DNA from: Tritrichomonas foetus
Lineage: Eukaryota; Parabasalia; Tritrichomonadida; Tritrichomonadidae
NCBI GenBank assembly: GCA_001839685.1
Contig: MLAK01000031.1
Location: 1-13,962 of the forward strand
Length of the DNA: 13,962 nt
Direction: 5' to 3'
Shown: piece after piece, positions 1 to 7,376 of the stretch
Position numbering within the stretch: position 1 is the stretch's first letter
How the letters are laid out: the number at the start of each line of letters is the position of its first letter
Program-made: the position numbers and the translations under genes
The notes under the pieces: model-generated
The model's input: only the letters and a program-made list of their open reading frames with translations
Database searches by the model: none
What the model was told of the DNA's origin: nothing

Positions 1-39
1 TATTATTTATAAATATAATGTATTGATTTCACTTCTAAT

Positions 40-75
40 GTGGGTAGTGACATCACGCCTCCGGACACCCTATAT
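40..75. other. GC-rich patch at the 3' end of the 830-aa gene
   Basis: About 35 bases covering the last codons and stop of the upstream-facing gene are markedly richer in G and C than everything around them, and contain the short palindrome-like core GTGACATCAC. The change falls exactly at the C-terminal codons, as if the end of the gene abuts foreign or rearranged DNA. It could be the terminus of an inserted element extending left of the window, but no second terminus or target duplication is visible here. Confidence 0.3.
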
Positions 76-2545
76 TAAGTTTAACATATTTTGCAATATT
101 GTCTAAATTAAAAATCACATTAATACTAGGATTTGTGTTGATAGAATTTGCAGCATCTTTTGATAACATTGCAAGCTCTTTATTCAATTGGATGAGAAAA
201 TGAATCATGACTATAATGTCATTATATGCTTCATCACACAAAATAAAATCGTCTTTGAGTTCTTCAAATGATTGAACTTTAGCATGATATAAAAGCAAAT
301 GATTTGGCAATTTTGCCAGAATTTGAAGTGAATCGCAAAGCATTATGTATTTTGAGACATCATTAGGATTAGAATGAATTGCCATAATTATTAAATTCAC
401 AAATGATGAGAGGATTGAAAACAAATATTGCTCAGATTTGGTATGTAGTTTGAACTTTATAATTTCATCGATAGATTTAATTAGCAGATAGGTTGATTTG
501 ACTTTTTGGTAGGCTTGTGCAATAATTGTATTCATAATAGAATGAATATGATGATCTTTCTCAAAGAGGTAGCTATAAACAAAATAAATTCTCTTTGATT
601 TATTACTAAATATAACAACATTATTTAATTTATAGGGTAAAAATTCTTTCATGAATAGAAATATTTCATAGTGGCATTTGATCAATTCTTGAATTTTTTG
701 TTCTGTTATCACTGGTAATAATAATGATTTTTTAATTTCTACCTTTATATTCCGATCAATGTTCATGATTAAATCAATGAATAAGGTATGAATTGAAAGG
801 GAGTATGAAACATTCTCAAAGGACTCTTCGTCTATTATTAACGATCTTAAGTAATTTATTATTCCATGGATAACCTTAATATTTTTGGTGTGCAATGTTT
901 CACAAATTTCGGTTATAAGAGAGCTTTTGTAGGAATTTATTGAAAAGCACAAAACCATTTTAATAATTTTACACAATATGTTTTGATATTCAATAAATGG
1001 AAGATTTGGGGAATTAATTCTGAATGATTTCGATTTAATTGTTTTAAAGCATATTAAAGTTGACCATACTTGATTCTTTTCCAGATTTGATGCAATTATT
1101 TCCACATCCAATGATGATAATAAATAACATAAATATGTACATCGCTGCAAAAAATGATCTTTCTGCTCAGCTTCGATGAATAATTTGATAAAATGAGAAA
1201 ATAATTTTGTACTCTTTCCAAATAGTGTACTTATGATCGTTTTCAATGATTTTAATGTTTCATTTGATAATATGCAATTATTATTGGAACTGAAATCAAA
1301 TTTTGAATAATTAATAATTTCATCAGAGCATTTTGAATAATCATATTCAACAATATCAAATGAATCTTTAATTTCATTACAATATGTTTCGCTACCACTG
1401 TTATTGCAAATTGTTTTACTGTTCATATTTTCATTTCCATTATTCTTGAAACTCTTCAATAAAACTTTAATTATATCAAAAATAACTTTTGCTAATTTTT
1501 CTGAATCAGAATTTGAATGAAAGGGATTTGCACATTCATTTATATCTCTGAGTGGATATAATATAGATAAAATTTGTAATGAATAAATAACATATTCTTC
1601 TAGAGTTTTTTGATCATCAACATAAGTAATCATTGTTAAAAAATAAACAAGAAATGAATTGGTTGCCCAATATGCAGAATTTTCCATATTTGGAAGCAAA
1701 TGACTATTTTTAACCAGAAAAAATAAATATGCCATTAATAAAGGCGAGTAGTCTTTTTCATTAAAGATAAAAGAAAGAGAATAATGACAAAAGTCGCTAA
1801 TAAATTCTGCAAATGGTGAAATACTGCTAGAATTAATCAAACAATTCGAATTGATTTTTTCAATAAGTTTGTGAACCATTTTCGCCACTGGGAAAAAACA
1901 TGATTGTGGATCAATTTGCTTAAAGAATACTGGAAAATGTGATGCAAATACATGAAAAAAATTGTCAAGTAATATAATTGAATCAAAATAATATTCTTTC
2001 TCCAAATTTAAAAAATAATCGGCAAAATATGGCAAACATTCTAAAACTGTGAAATAGTTCACTTTTAAATTCGATTGTTTTTTGTTTGCTTCATTTGTTA
2101 TAATTTCAGGAAGAGAATATGTCAAAATAATAAATGCTCGCATTATATGTGGAATTGATAAATTTGAGGCTTGAATGTATTTTTCCTCTTGTAATGAAAT
2201 TAATGATGATATATACCTTAAAAAATGGAAATATGCTGCCGATATTGTTTGATCGAAATTTAGTATTGAAGGTAAAATTTCGACTGGATTTGATTGAATT
2301 TTTGATAAGTTTTTGTGAATAACTGATGGCATTATTCCATCGATATTAAAATCATTAAAGAAAATACGAATATCTGGTGGTGCTTGTTGAATCGATTCCT
2401 GGTCAGGTGCTGCCATCATAAAATATTTGATCCAAAGATTTGCAATTTTATCTTCCAAATGAATGTGCTGTGAATCTGAGTGAAACGAAAGAAACATTGG
2501 AAGATGTGATGTTAGATTATTTTGCTCACAATTATTTCTATACAT
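53..2545 (-). CDS. Large helical protein of unknown function (830 aa)
   Basis: I do not recognise this protein. It is a single uninterrupted frame of 830 codons, far longer than chance allows in DNA this AT-rich, so the gene is real. It is rich in Leu, Ile, Phe, Asn and Ser, with many amphipathic helical stretches of about 20-40 residues, as in armadillo- or HEAT-type solenoids. A polar Asn/Ser-rich insert at about residues 366-428 probably separates two helical halves. I see no signal peptide, catalytic motif or clear membrane segment. The start at 2545 is the first Met of the frame and is followed by a polar N-terminus; a later Met at residue 17 is possible. The last five codons (GGG TGT CCG GAG GCG, then TGA) are GC-rich and unlike the rest of the gene, so the natural C-terminus may have been altered. 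A scaffold or trafficking role would be a guess. Confidence 0.85.
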   Translation of the reverse strand: MYRNNCEQNNLTSHLPMFLSFHSDSQHIHLEDKIANLWIKYFMMAAPDQESIQQAPPDIRIFFNDFNIDGIMPSVIHKNLSKIQSNPVEILPSILNFDQTISAAYFHFLRYISSLISLQEEKYIQASNLSIPHIMRAFIILTYSLPEIITNEANKKQSNLKVNYFTVLECLPYFADYFLNLEKEYYFDSIILLDNFFHVFASHFPVFFKQIDPQSCFFPVAKMVHKLIEKINSNCLINSSSISPFAEFISDFCHYSLSFIFNEKDYSPLLMAYLFFLVKNSHLLPNMENSAYWATNSFLVYFLTMITYVDDQKTLEEYVIYSLQILSILYPLRDINECANPFHSNSDSEKLAKVIFDIIKVLLKSFKNNGNENMNSKTICNNSGSETYCNEIKDSFDIVEYDYSKCSDEIINYSKFDFSSNNNCILSNETLKSLKTIISTLFGKSTKLFSHFIKLFIEAEQKDHFLQRCTYLCYLLSSLDVEIIASNLEKNQVWSTLICFKTIKSKSFRINSPNLPFIEYQNILCKIIKMVLCFSINSYKSSLITEICETLHTKNIKVIHGIINYLRSLIIDEESFENVSYSLSIHTLFIDLIMNIDRNIKVEIKKSLLLPVITEQKIQELIKCHYEIFLFMKEFLPYKLNNVVIFSNKSKRIYFVYSYLFEKDHHIHSIMNTIIAQAYQKVKSTYLLIKSIDEIIKFKLHTKSEQYLFSILSSFVNLIIMAIHSNPNDVSKYIMLCDSLQILAKLPNHLLLYHAKVQSFEELKDDFILCDEAYNDIIVMIHFLIQLNKELAMLSKDAANSINTNPSINVIFNLDNIAKYVKLNIGCPEA

Positions 2546-2794
2546 TTTTCAATTTTTTGAATACTTCTATTCAATCAATGTGATTTCTGAGTTTACATTG
2601 TATTAGTTGAAAACCACAATATTCATCTATTTTACGTGAATATATTAATCTTAATTTATTGGAAAGATAATATGTAACATATTCTAAATCTTCTTAATAA
2701 TAACTACAATATGGAATATAGGTATTTTAATATTTCACTCCATCATTAAAATAAGTCAAATAAAATTGACACCTTTGTCGATCCTGATGACTGG

Positions 2795-2932
2795 CTATTT
2801 TTTCTTCTTCTGCATTATTGCTCTTAAACTAGAGTCGAAGATCTTCATATTTTGAATTTTCTGATGTTCAGATTTCACTTTCTTATCTTCTTCCACTTTC
2901 TTATCTTCTTCCACTTTCTTATCTTCTTTCAT
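2795..2932 (-). CDS. Possible small Lys/Glu-rich protein or gene remnant (45 aa)
   Basis: A 45-codon frame begins MKEDKKVEEDKKVEEDKKVK and ends in a Lys-rich tail (QKKKK) before TAG. Three hexapeptide units (E-D-K-K-V-E) come from the 18-bp tandem array at 2876-2929. The frame stays open upstream for six codons to a TAG, and beyond that TAG there are 12 more codons starting at an ATG at 2986 with a hydrophobic stretch (YFLIV). It may therefore be a slightly longer gene killed by one nonsense codon. It lies in the 515-bp gap between the 830-aa gene and IFT46, on the same strand as both. Short length and biased composition make a real protein uncertain. Confidence 0.3.
   Translation of the reverse strand: MKEDKKVEEDKKVEEDKKVKSEHQKIQNMKIFDSSLRAIMQKKKK
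2876..2929. repeat. Tandem repeat, 18 bp x 3
   Basis: Three consecutive copies of cactttcttatcttcttc begin at 2876, 2894 and 2912 and are identical except for the last base of the third. The period of 18 keeps the minus-strand reading frame and gives the hexapeptide EDKKVE three times. The near-perfect identity indicates a recent expansion. Confidence 0.9.
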
Positions 2933-3060
2933 TTTCGAATCTACCTTCTACTTGACGATTAGAAAATAGTTATTGATCATAAACATTCGGAAAGAATCAA
3001 TCAAAAAACAAAATCCACAAATTACTTCAAGATGTAAATTTAGTGTAAACAATGCTTTAT

Positions 3061-4230
3061 TTATACATTTCCGCGGGTCTTGTTCATCGGTGTCGACACA
3101 GCAGATCCCGCATTGAAATACTGGTTGTGTTTGAATTCGTTGTAAAGCGAAAACATTACATGCAAAGATTCTACAATATTTCCCTTCACTGGAATTTCAA
3201 GCATTGCGCAAATCACTTTTGTATACTCTTCTACGGTCAGATCCATATCTGCGCTTGGTAGAGGAAGGGAAGCGAGAGCCTTTTCCATTTCCTCTGGCCA
3301 TTCCTGCATCAAGTCTTCCATATCAGGCATTTCGTACGAGTATGTCATTGTTGGTGCTGCTCTATTTCGACTAATTTCGTCGTAGCTTTCTAAAAATGAC
3401 TGGAGGGCCTTTCCCGAATTCTCTCCAGGATTGTCTATCTTTCCAATGTATCCATCACCGTCATTTGTAACAACATTGAATTTCTCGCGCAGCTGCATTT
3501 TCAAAATTTGGGGATTGGCGCATCCAATTGTGGGCTCATCTAAGACCGTTAAACCGAGATGCTCCTGCTCTCCGTCAGGACGAGGCACTTTTATGAATGC
3601 ATCAATGGCGCCAATTGAGGCGACTAATTCAGGTAAAAACGGTTTGAAGTGAGGTGAAATTTCTAAAGGCGGCGGTTGGAATTGTGAAATAAGGCCAAAT
3701 ATTGGAGCAAGCTCTGGTGCTACTGGATCATTTCCGATGCCTCCTCCGCCGAAATTATTATTGCCGAAGTTAGTGAATCCCATGTCATTGCCGAAATTGT
3801 TGCCTCCACCAAAGTTGCTTCCACCGAAATTATTATTGTTTCCGAAATTCGAGTTTTTGTTTTCCATTCCGAACATCTGATTTCCATCGTTTGGGCTAAA
3901 TCCGGGCCTTGGCGAGAAATTGGAGCCACCTCCAAATCCGTTATCGAATGGCGATTGTCCTCCGCTAAACTTGTCCATATCGTTGTTCTGGAATTGAAAT
4001 CCATTAAAGTCGTTATTTTTGCTTCCAGTACCAACTGGATTGAACTCGAGGAAGTTTGGAGCTGGTTCGGATGGATCGGGACGAGGAGAATAGCCGGTAA
4101 AGGCTTGGTTCTTATCGCCATCTGAGCCACTGTCTGAAAATGAGATTGATTGGTCATACTGGGAGTTAGGCTGGATTGTCGGATCGTCTGGTGAATCAAT
4201 GAGGTTAGCAGCGCTGATTGGAAGATTCAT
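3061..4230 (-). CDS. IFT46: Intraflagellar transport protein IFT46
   Basis: IFT46 is a subunit of the IFT-B complex that carries cargo along the flagellar axoneme. The C-terminal half (about residues 175-372) carries the family's conserved run: PHFKPFLPEL, then IGAIDAFIKVPRPDG (207-220), LGLTVLDEP (225-233), MPDMEDLMQEWPEEME (301-316), LPLPSADMDLTVEEYTKVIC (322-341), IPVKGNIVESLHVMFSLYNE (346-365) and the FKHNQYF ending. These match the order and spacing of IFT46 in animals and algae. The N-terminal half is acidic and low-complexity, with an Asn/Gly/Phe-rich tract at about 98-165 (FGGSNFGGGNNFG style); N-terminal halves of IFT46 are poorly conserved in general. The start is the first Met, four bases downstream of the palindrome GAGAAATTTCTC (4235-4246). 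The gene has no introns and is visibly less AT-rich than its neighbours, which may reflect stronger expression. Confidence 0.93.
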   Translation of the reverse strand: MNLPISAANLIDSPDDPTIQPNSQYDQSISFSDSGSDGDKNQAFTGYSPRPDPSEPAPNFLEFNPVGTGSKNNDFNGFQFQNNDMDKFSGGQSPFDNGFGGGSNFSPRPGFSPNDGNQMFGMENKNSNFGNNNNFGGSNFGGGNNFGNDMGFTNFGNNNFGGGGIGNDPVAPELAPIFGLISQFQPPPLEISPHFKPFLPELVASIGAIDAFIKVPRPDGEQEHLGLTVLDEPTIGCANPQILKMQLREKFNVVTNDGDGYIGKIDNPGENSGKALQSFLESYDEISRNRAAPTMTYSYEMPDMEDLMQEWPEEMEKALASLPLPSADMDLTVEEYTKVICAMLEIPVKGNIVESLHVMFSLYNEFKHNQYFNAGSAVSTPMNKTRGNV

Positions 4231-4798
4231 TTCTGAGAAATTTCTCTTATTTTTGTTTTGTTTTCAAAATAAACGGTCTCTTTCCCGTTATTCACTTTTA
4301 TGAACTTTATTATTGACATGCCTGATGAAAAATACGATGGGACTTGCAAAAAAAACGTTACAATTTCATTTTTAAAAGTGGGTAACTCATACTCTATTTT
4401 TGTTATACTTGAAAGAAAAATCCATTCATATAAAGTATTTAATCCATTGTGAAAGTAATAAGCATAAGAAAATGTTATATGAATAAATGATATTGAAAAT
4501 TATGAGGGAAAAATAAATGAATAACGATAATAAAAAATATTCCGATTTTTGAGCAAAAAAATTAAAAGTTGAGTGTTTTGTTTCGAGAAAAATAAGTTGA
4601 TTGAAAATAAAATTTTATTAAAGAATCAGATGTTTATGAAGAATCAGATGTTTATAAAGAATCAGATGTTCATTTTGATATATCATGTCAGCATATTCAA
4701 GATATTAAACTTATATCAAACATCATCAAAATGAAAAATGTTTCGGAAAGAATTTGTTTCCTTCATGAAATTATCTAAAAGAAGGGAGAAATCTATAT
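4231..4798. other. Intergenic region with tandem repeat and short open stretch
   Basis: This 568-bp AT-rich gap separates IFT46 from the saposin-like gene, both on the minus strand. It should contain the IFT46 promoter just right of 4230 and the 3' end of the saposin-like gene near 4799. I see no convincing promoter motif. An open plus-strand frame without an initial Met runs from 4611 to 4778 (55 codons), starting in the tandem array and reading on through ISCQHIQDIKLISNIIKMKN to CFLHEII before TAA. It could be the tail of a decayed gene. Confidence 0.4.
4621..4674. repeat. Tandem repeat, 18 bp x 3
   Basis: Three copies of aagaatcagatgtttatg start at 4621, 4639 and 4657. The second differs at the last base and the third at three or four bases near its end. 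In one plus-strand frame they give ESDVYE, ESDVYK, ESDVHF, a hexapeptide periodicity. The unit is unrelated in sequence to the 18-bp array at 2876-2929, although period and copy number are the same. Confidence 0.85.
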
Positions 4799-5503
4799 TT
4801 ATTTTTCCTTTTCTGAACTTTCCATTTGAATTAAATGTTGGTTCTCTAATTTCTTGCAAATAGCGAGTGACTCAGCTCCTTCCTCAATTTCTGTTCTTGC
4901 TGCCCTCATTGCAAGCCTTGTTATAATGTGACACAACATTTTATCTTTCTCATCAAAATTGTTGCACACTTTTGTTCCAACTATTAAATGAGAGCTATCA
5001 CGATCTTTCCTTCTTGGTGATTTTGGCCTGCCTCGAATGTGATTATCATCATTTTCATCATTATTATCGTTATCTTTATTAAAATTATCCTCCGCTTTTC
5101 TTGATTGTTTCATTTTTTCGTTTTCTTCTTTAATTAAATCAAGAATTTGAACGCATTGAGATTGCGAAATGGCCTTTCGTCCACCAAATACTCTTGGATA
5201 TCCTATTGTTGCACATATAGATTCAGGGCGTTCTTGGTTGTTCTGAATCAACTGATACACTTTTTTAATTTTTTCTTCTTCAATGATACTTGAGCAAATA
5301 GCCTTTCTTTTTTCAGGAAGTTTTTGACAGTGTTCTTTCAATGAAAGCATGACATTAGCGATATCACCATCATGCATGATTTCTCTTTCAACTTGCCGCA
5401 CTATATTGAAACATTCAAAATGATAAACTTTAGCTGTATCATCACGCTCAAGTCTATGATTAGAAGGCAAAGCAAGAGTTAAAGTAAAAAGCAATTCAAT
5501 CAT
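4799..5503 (-). CDS. Secreted protein with two saposin-like domains (234 aa)
   Basis: Saposin-like (SapB) proteins are small helical disulfide-bonded folds that bind or disturb lipid membranes; in protists they include phagosomal and secreted antimicrobial or cytolytic proteins. Domain 1 (about 28-102) has C31, C59, C70 and C97, with the typical CQKLPEKRKAIC segment between the third and fourth family cysteines. Domain 2 (about 114-220) has C117, C180, C191 and C216. The spacings 28-11-27 in domain 1, and 11-25 in domain 2, match the family's inner cysteines C2-C3-C4-C5. The family's outer pair (C1 and C6) is absent from both domains. Domain 2 has a charged Asp/Asn/Lys/Arg-rich insert (about 128-175) between its first two cysteines. 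Residues 1-13 (MIELLFTLTLALP) look like a short signal peptide. Membrane activity is an inference from the fold and has not been shown. Confidence 0.72.
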   Translation of the reverse strand: MIELLFTLTLALPSNHRLERDDTAKVYHFECFNIVRQVEREIMHDGDIANVMLSLKEHCQKLPEKRKAICSSIIEEEKIKKVYQLIQNNQERPESICATIGYPRVFGGRKAISQSQCVQILDLIKEENEKMKQSRKAEDNFNKDNDNNDENDDNHIRGRPKSPRRKDRDSSHLIVGTKVCNNFDEKDKMLCHIITRLAMRAARTEIEEGAESLAICKKLENQHLIQMESSEKEK

Positions 5504-5816
5504 TCTCGAAAATTGTCAAAAAAGCAACTTTTTTAAAGACTATTTGGTTGATTCTCACAAAGTTTGATTTCCGTTTCTCAATCAAAAGATTGATTACAAA
5601 AAATAATATCCAAAAAAATTGAATAAATAAATGAAAGATAGTTTTTATTAATTCCAAATACAGTACATATGTGCAAGAGATTGCACGTTATTGAATCTTC
5701 GAAAATAAGAAATTATCAGCGAAGAGTTTATTCCATATTTAACTTTCATTGATAATTTCCATCTTCTAATGAAACAAAAATTTACACCATTTTGTTCTTC
5801 TTCTTCTTCTGTTTAT
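5504..5816. other. Intergenic region upstream of the saposin-like gene
   Basis: AT-rich sequence holding the presumed promoter of the minus-strand saposin-like gene and a short TTC microsatellite (five units, 5795-5809). I see no gene or conserved signal in it. Confidence 0.5.
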
Positions 5817-6087
5817 TTAAAAATCTTTTTCTTCTTCATTTTCTGTTGAGTCGTGAAAAATCATATCTTTTTTCTGAAAGTAATCTTCATTAACATTATT
5901 GGCACATTTGCATCTCATTTGTTTCTATTTTGAGAATTTCAGAATTGACAGAATGAATAGATTACTCAGATGTAGAATTAAAACAATTTAAGGAAGAGAA
6001 CTTTGTTTCTTCTAATGAATCAATATAAATATGCATATTTATTGCATGATCTTTAATATTTTTGTGTGATTTAGAAGAAGAAAACAT
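5817..6087 (-). pseudogene. Probable decayed small gene, unknown family
   Basis: Reading leftwards from an ATG at 6087, 41 codons (MFSSSKSHKNIKDHAINMHI onward) end at a TAA (5962-5964). The same frame then continues for about 20 codons (SIHSVNSEILKIETNEMQMC). A one-base frame change near 5915 leads into a third segment that ends with FHDSTENEEEKDF and TAA at 5817. The composition is protein-like and acidic at the end. One nonsense codon plus one frameshift would explain the whole. I do not recognise the protein. The alternative is that these are two or three unrelated chance frames, the outermost being 41 and 33 codons long. Confidence 0.4.
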
Positions 6088-6356
6088 AAGCAACTTTCAA
6101 AAATTGTTATTGATTTGCTGCTTATATTTGTTGAGATAAATTTGATGTTATCATGACATATTTAATATCTCCTCTTCTCAAAAGAGAAATAAAATAAAAT
6201 CAAAGCTAATTGATATAAATTGTTTTTTTCTTGGAGTCTTTAATAGTGCTTAATCACACTCATTATTTAAATTAAGCATATCATTATTTTTTTTCCTTGG
6301 TCAAAAATCATATGATGTGAGTAAATTACTCAGAGTAATTATTTCGTGATGTGCAA

Positions 6357-6701
6357 TTAATCACTATCATCATTATATAATGGTGGATTTTTGACCAATA
6401 ACCGCTCACGCTCTTTCAAAGGGTCTCCTGGAGTATCAACTTCAAATTTTTGAGGCCCATGCTGGATTTCTCCTAAGATGATTTCTATCTTTTCTGCAAG
6501 AGCATTTTGTCTCTGCAAAATGGCATTCTTTCTCTGATGAGTCAGGGTGGAAATCACTGGCTGGCATAAGCGGGTTGGAATTGCTGCAACAGAACCACCT
6601 TTTAAGAGCCTTTCAATTTCTTGGTTGATTTCAGTATCCGAAACCGAAGAATCGTGAAGAGAACGCTGGCGAAGTGATTTGCTCATCATCAAACTCTTCA
6701 T
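6357..6701 (-). CDS. Small helical protein, unnamed family (114 aa)
   Basis: The first usable Met is at 6701; a longer frame would need a GTG start, which is not expected in a eukaryote. Met at 6689 or 6686 (MMSKSLRQRS) is also possible. After a Ser/Arg-rich start, residues about 20-80 form a helical module with the pattern I-P-x-x-L-x-x-P-V-I-x-x-L, then HQRKNAILQRQNALAEKIEI, ending in LGEI. I recall similar modules (a proline-capped helix, then R-x-x-A and A-x-K-I) in many uncharacterised trichomonad coiled-coil proteins, where they occur within longer chains; this is memory, not a search. The C-terminus is charged, ending NDDSD. The function is unknown. An 8-bp hairpin (aattactc / gagtaatt) lies 15-30 bases downstream of the stop. 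Confidence 0.65.
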   Translation of the reverse strand: MKSLMMSKSLRQRSLHDSSVSDTEINQEIERLLKGGSVAAIPTRLCQPVISTLTHQRKNAILQRQNALAEKIEIILGEIQHGPQKFEVDTPGDPLKERERLLVKNPPLYNDDSD

Positions 6702-6795
6702 TGGTAAAATATAATTCACCTACCATTCTCAAATATTTCACCATACATAAAAATCTTATCGAGATAATCTGAGATAATATTACTTTGATCATTTA

Positions 6796-6815
6796 AAATA
6801 GAATTAATTCTATTT
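6796..6815. repeat. 20-nt perfect palindrome
   Basis: aaatagaattaattctattt is its own reverse complement. It sits between the divergent small gene starts at 6701 (minus) and 6819 (plus). AT-rich palindromes of this size can arise by chance, so a binding-site role is only a possibility. Confidence 0.4.
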
Positions 6816-6818
6816 CCA

Positions 6819-6989
6819 ATGGAAACTATGTCTCGAAAGGATGTGATTCGAATGATGAGAAACACGACGATTCTTTCGATGAATTTCAATGATCGTATAT
6901 TAAGAAAAATTGATAGAAATGTATTATTTTTTGAATATCAATATTCAAAAGTCATTTCGTCAAATTATAGATGTATACAAACTAACTAG
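6819..6989 (+). CDS. Possible small protein or gene fragment (56 aa)
   Basis: A 56-codon frame runs from ATG at 6819 (METMSRKDVIRMMRN onward) to TAG at 6987-6989. Its first 100 bases are richer in C and G (many CGA and ACG triplets) than the surrounding intergenic DNA, which favours coding origin. The protein is basic with hydrophobic positions spaced as in helices and matches nothing I know. Just past the stop, other frames stay protein-like for a few codons (LALDVEDY), so it may be the 5' part of a decayed gene. A frame of this length can occur by chance here. Confidence 0.3.
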   Translation: METMSRKDVIRMMRNTTILSMNFNDRILRKIDRNVLFFEYQYSKVISSNYRCIQTN

Positions 6990-7376
6990 CTCTAGATGTA
7001 GAAGACTATTGAGAGATCTAAATGAATAATTGTTGATATTATTGTCATCTAAATATTATTTAATTGTAATCCTATTAATAATATATAAATATTATAATTT
7101 AATAATCAAGATACAGAGAAAACCAAATCCAAAAAAAAATTGTGAGAAAAAAATAAACCCCACAGAAATTTCTGAGAATTATTGAGATAAAAAGTGATTT
7201 TATAGCATTAATATCTTGATTATTTCTTATCATAAATCGTGCTTTTTATTATCATATGACCCTCCATCGAAAATTATAATGTTTTCCAAAATACAAAAAT
7301 GAAGTATAAAAAAAATATTAATAATTTTGATATAAATAAAAAAAATTTAGGCATCAATGAGAAGATTACGAATGTT
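6990..7376. other. AT-rich spacer
   Basis: Very AT-rich with A-runs and TAT-rich stretches. I see no open frame of note, RNA gene or repeat. It holds the 3' flank of the decayed gene at 7377-7954. Confidence 0.5.

Noticed and set aside
2134..2322. Plus-strand frame of 62 codons
   Set aside because: Lies wholly inside the 830-aa minus-strand gene; a shadow.
3720..4199. Minus-strand frame of 159 codons in another frame of IFT46
   Set aside because: Overlaps the repetitive N-terminal half of IFT46; its openness follows from the Asn/Gly codon repeats. Plus-strand frames at 3052-3261 and 3431-3652 are likewise shadows.
4231..4260. Trichomonad initiator-type promoter (TCA followed by pyrimidine-T-A/T)
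   Set aside because: Looked for just upstream of each start. Only loose TCAGA-like strings occur near the IFT46 and VPS9 starts, with no consistent spacing, so no promoter is annotated.
6702..6719. Six extra N-terminal residues for the 114-aa protein
   Set aside because: They need a GTG start, unlikely in a eukaryotic nuclear gene.
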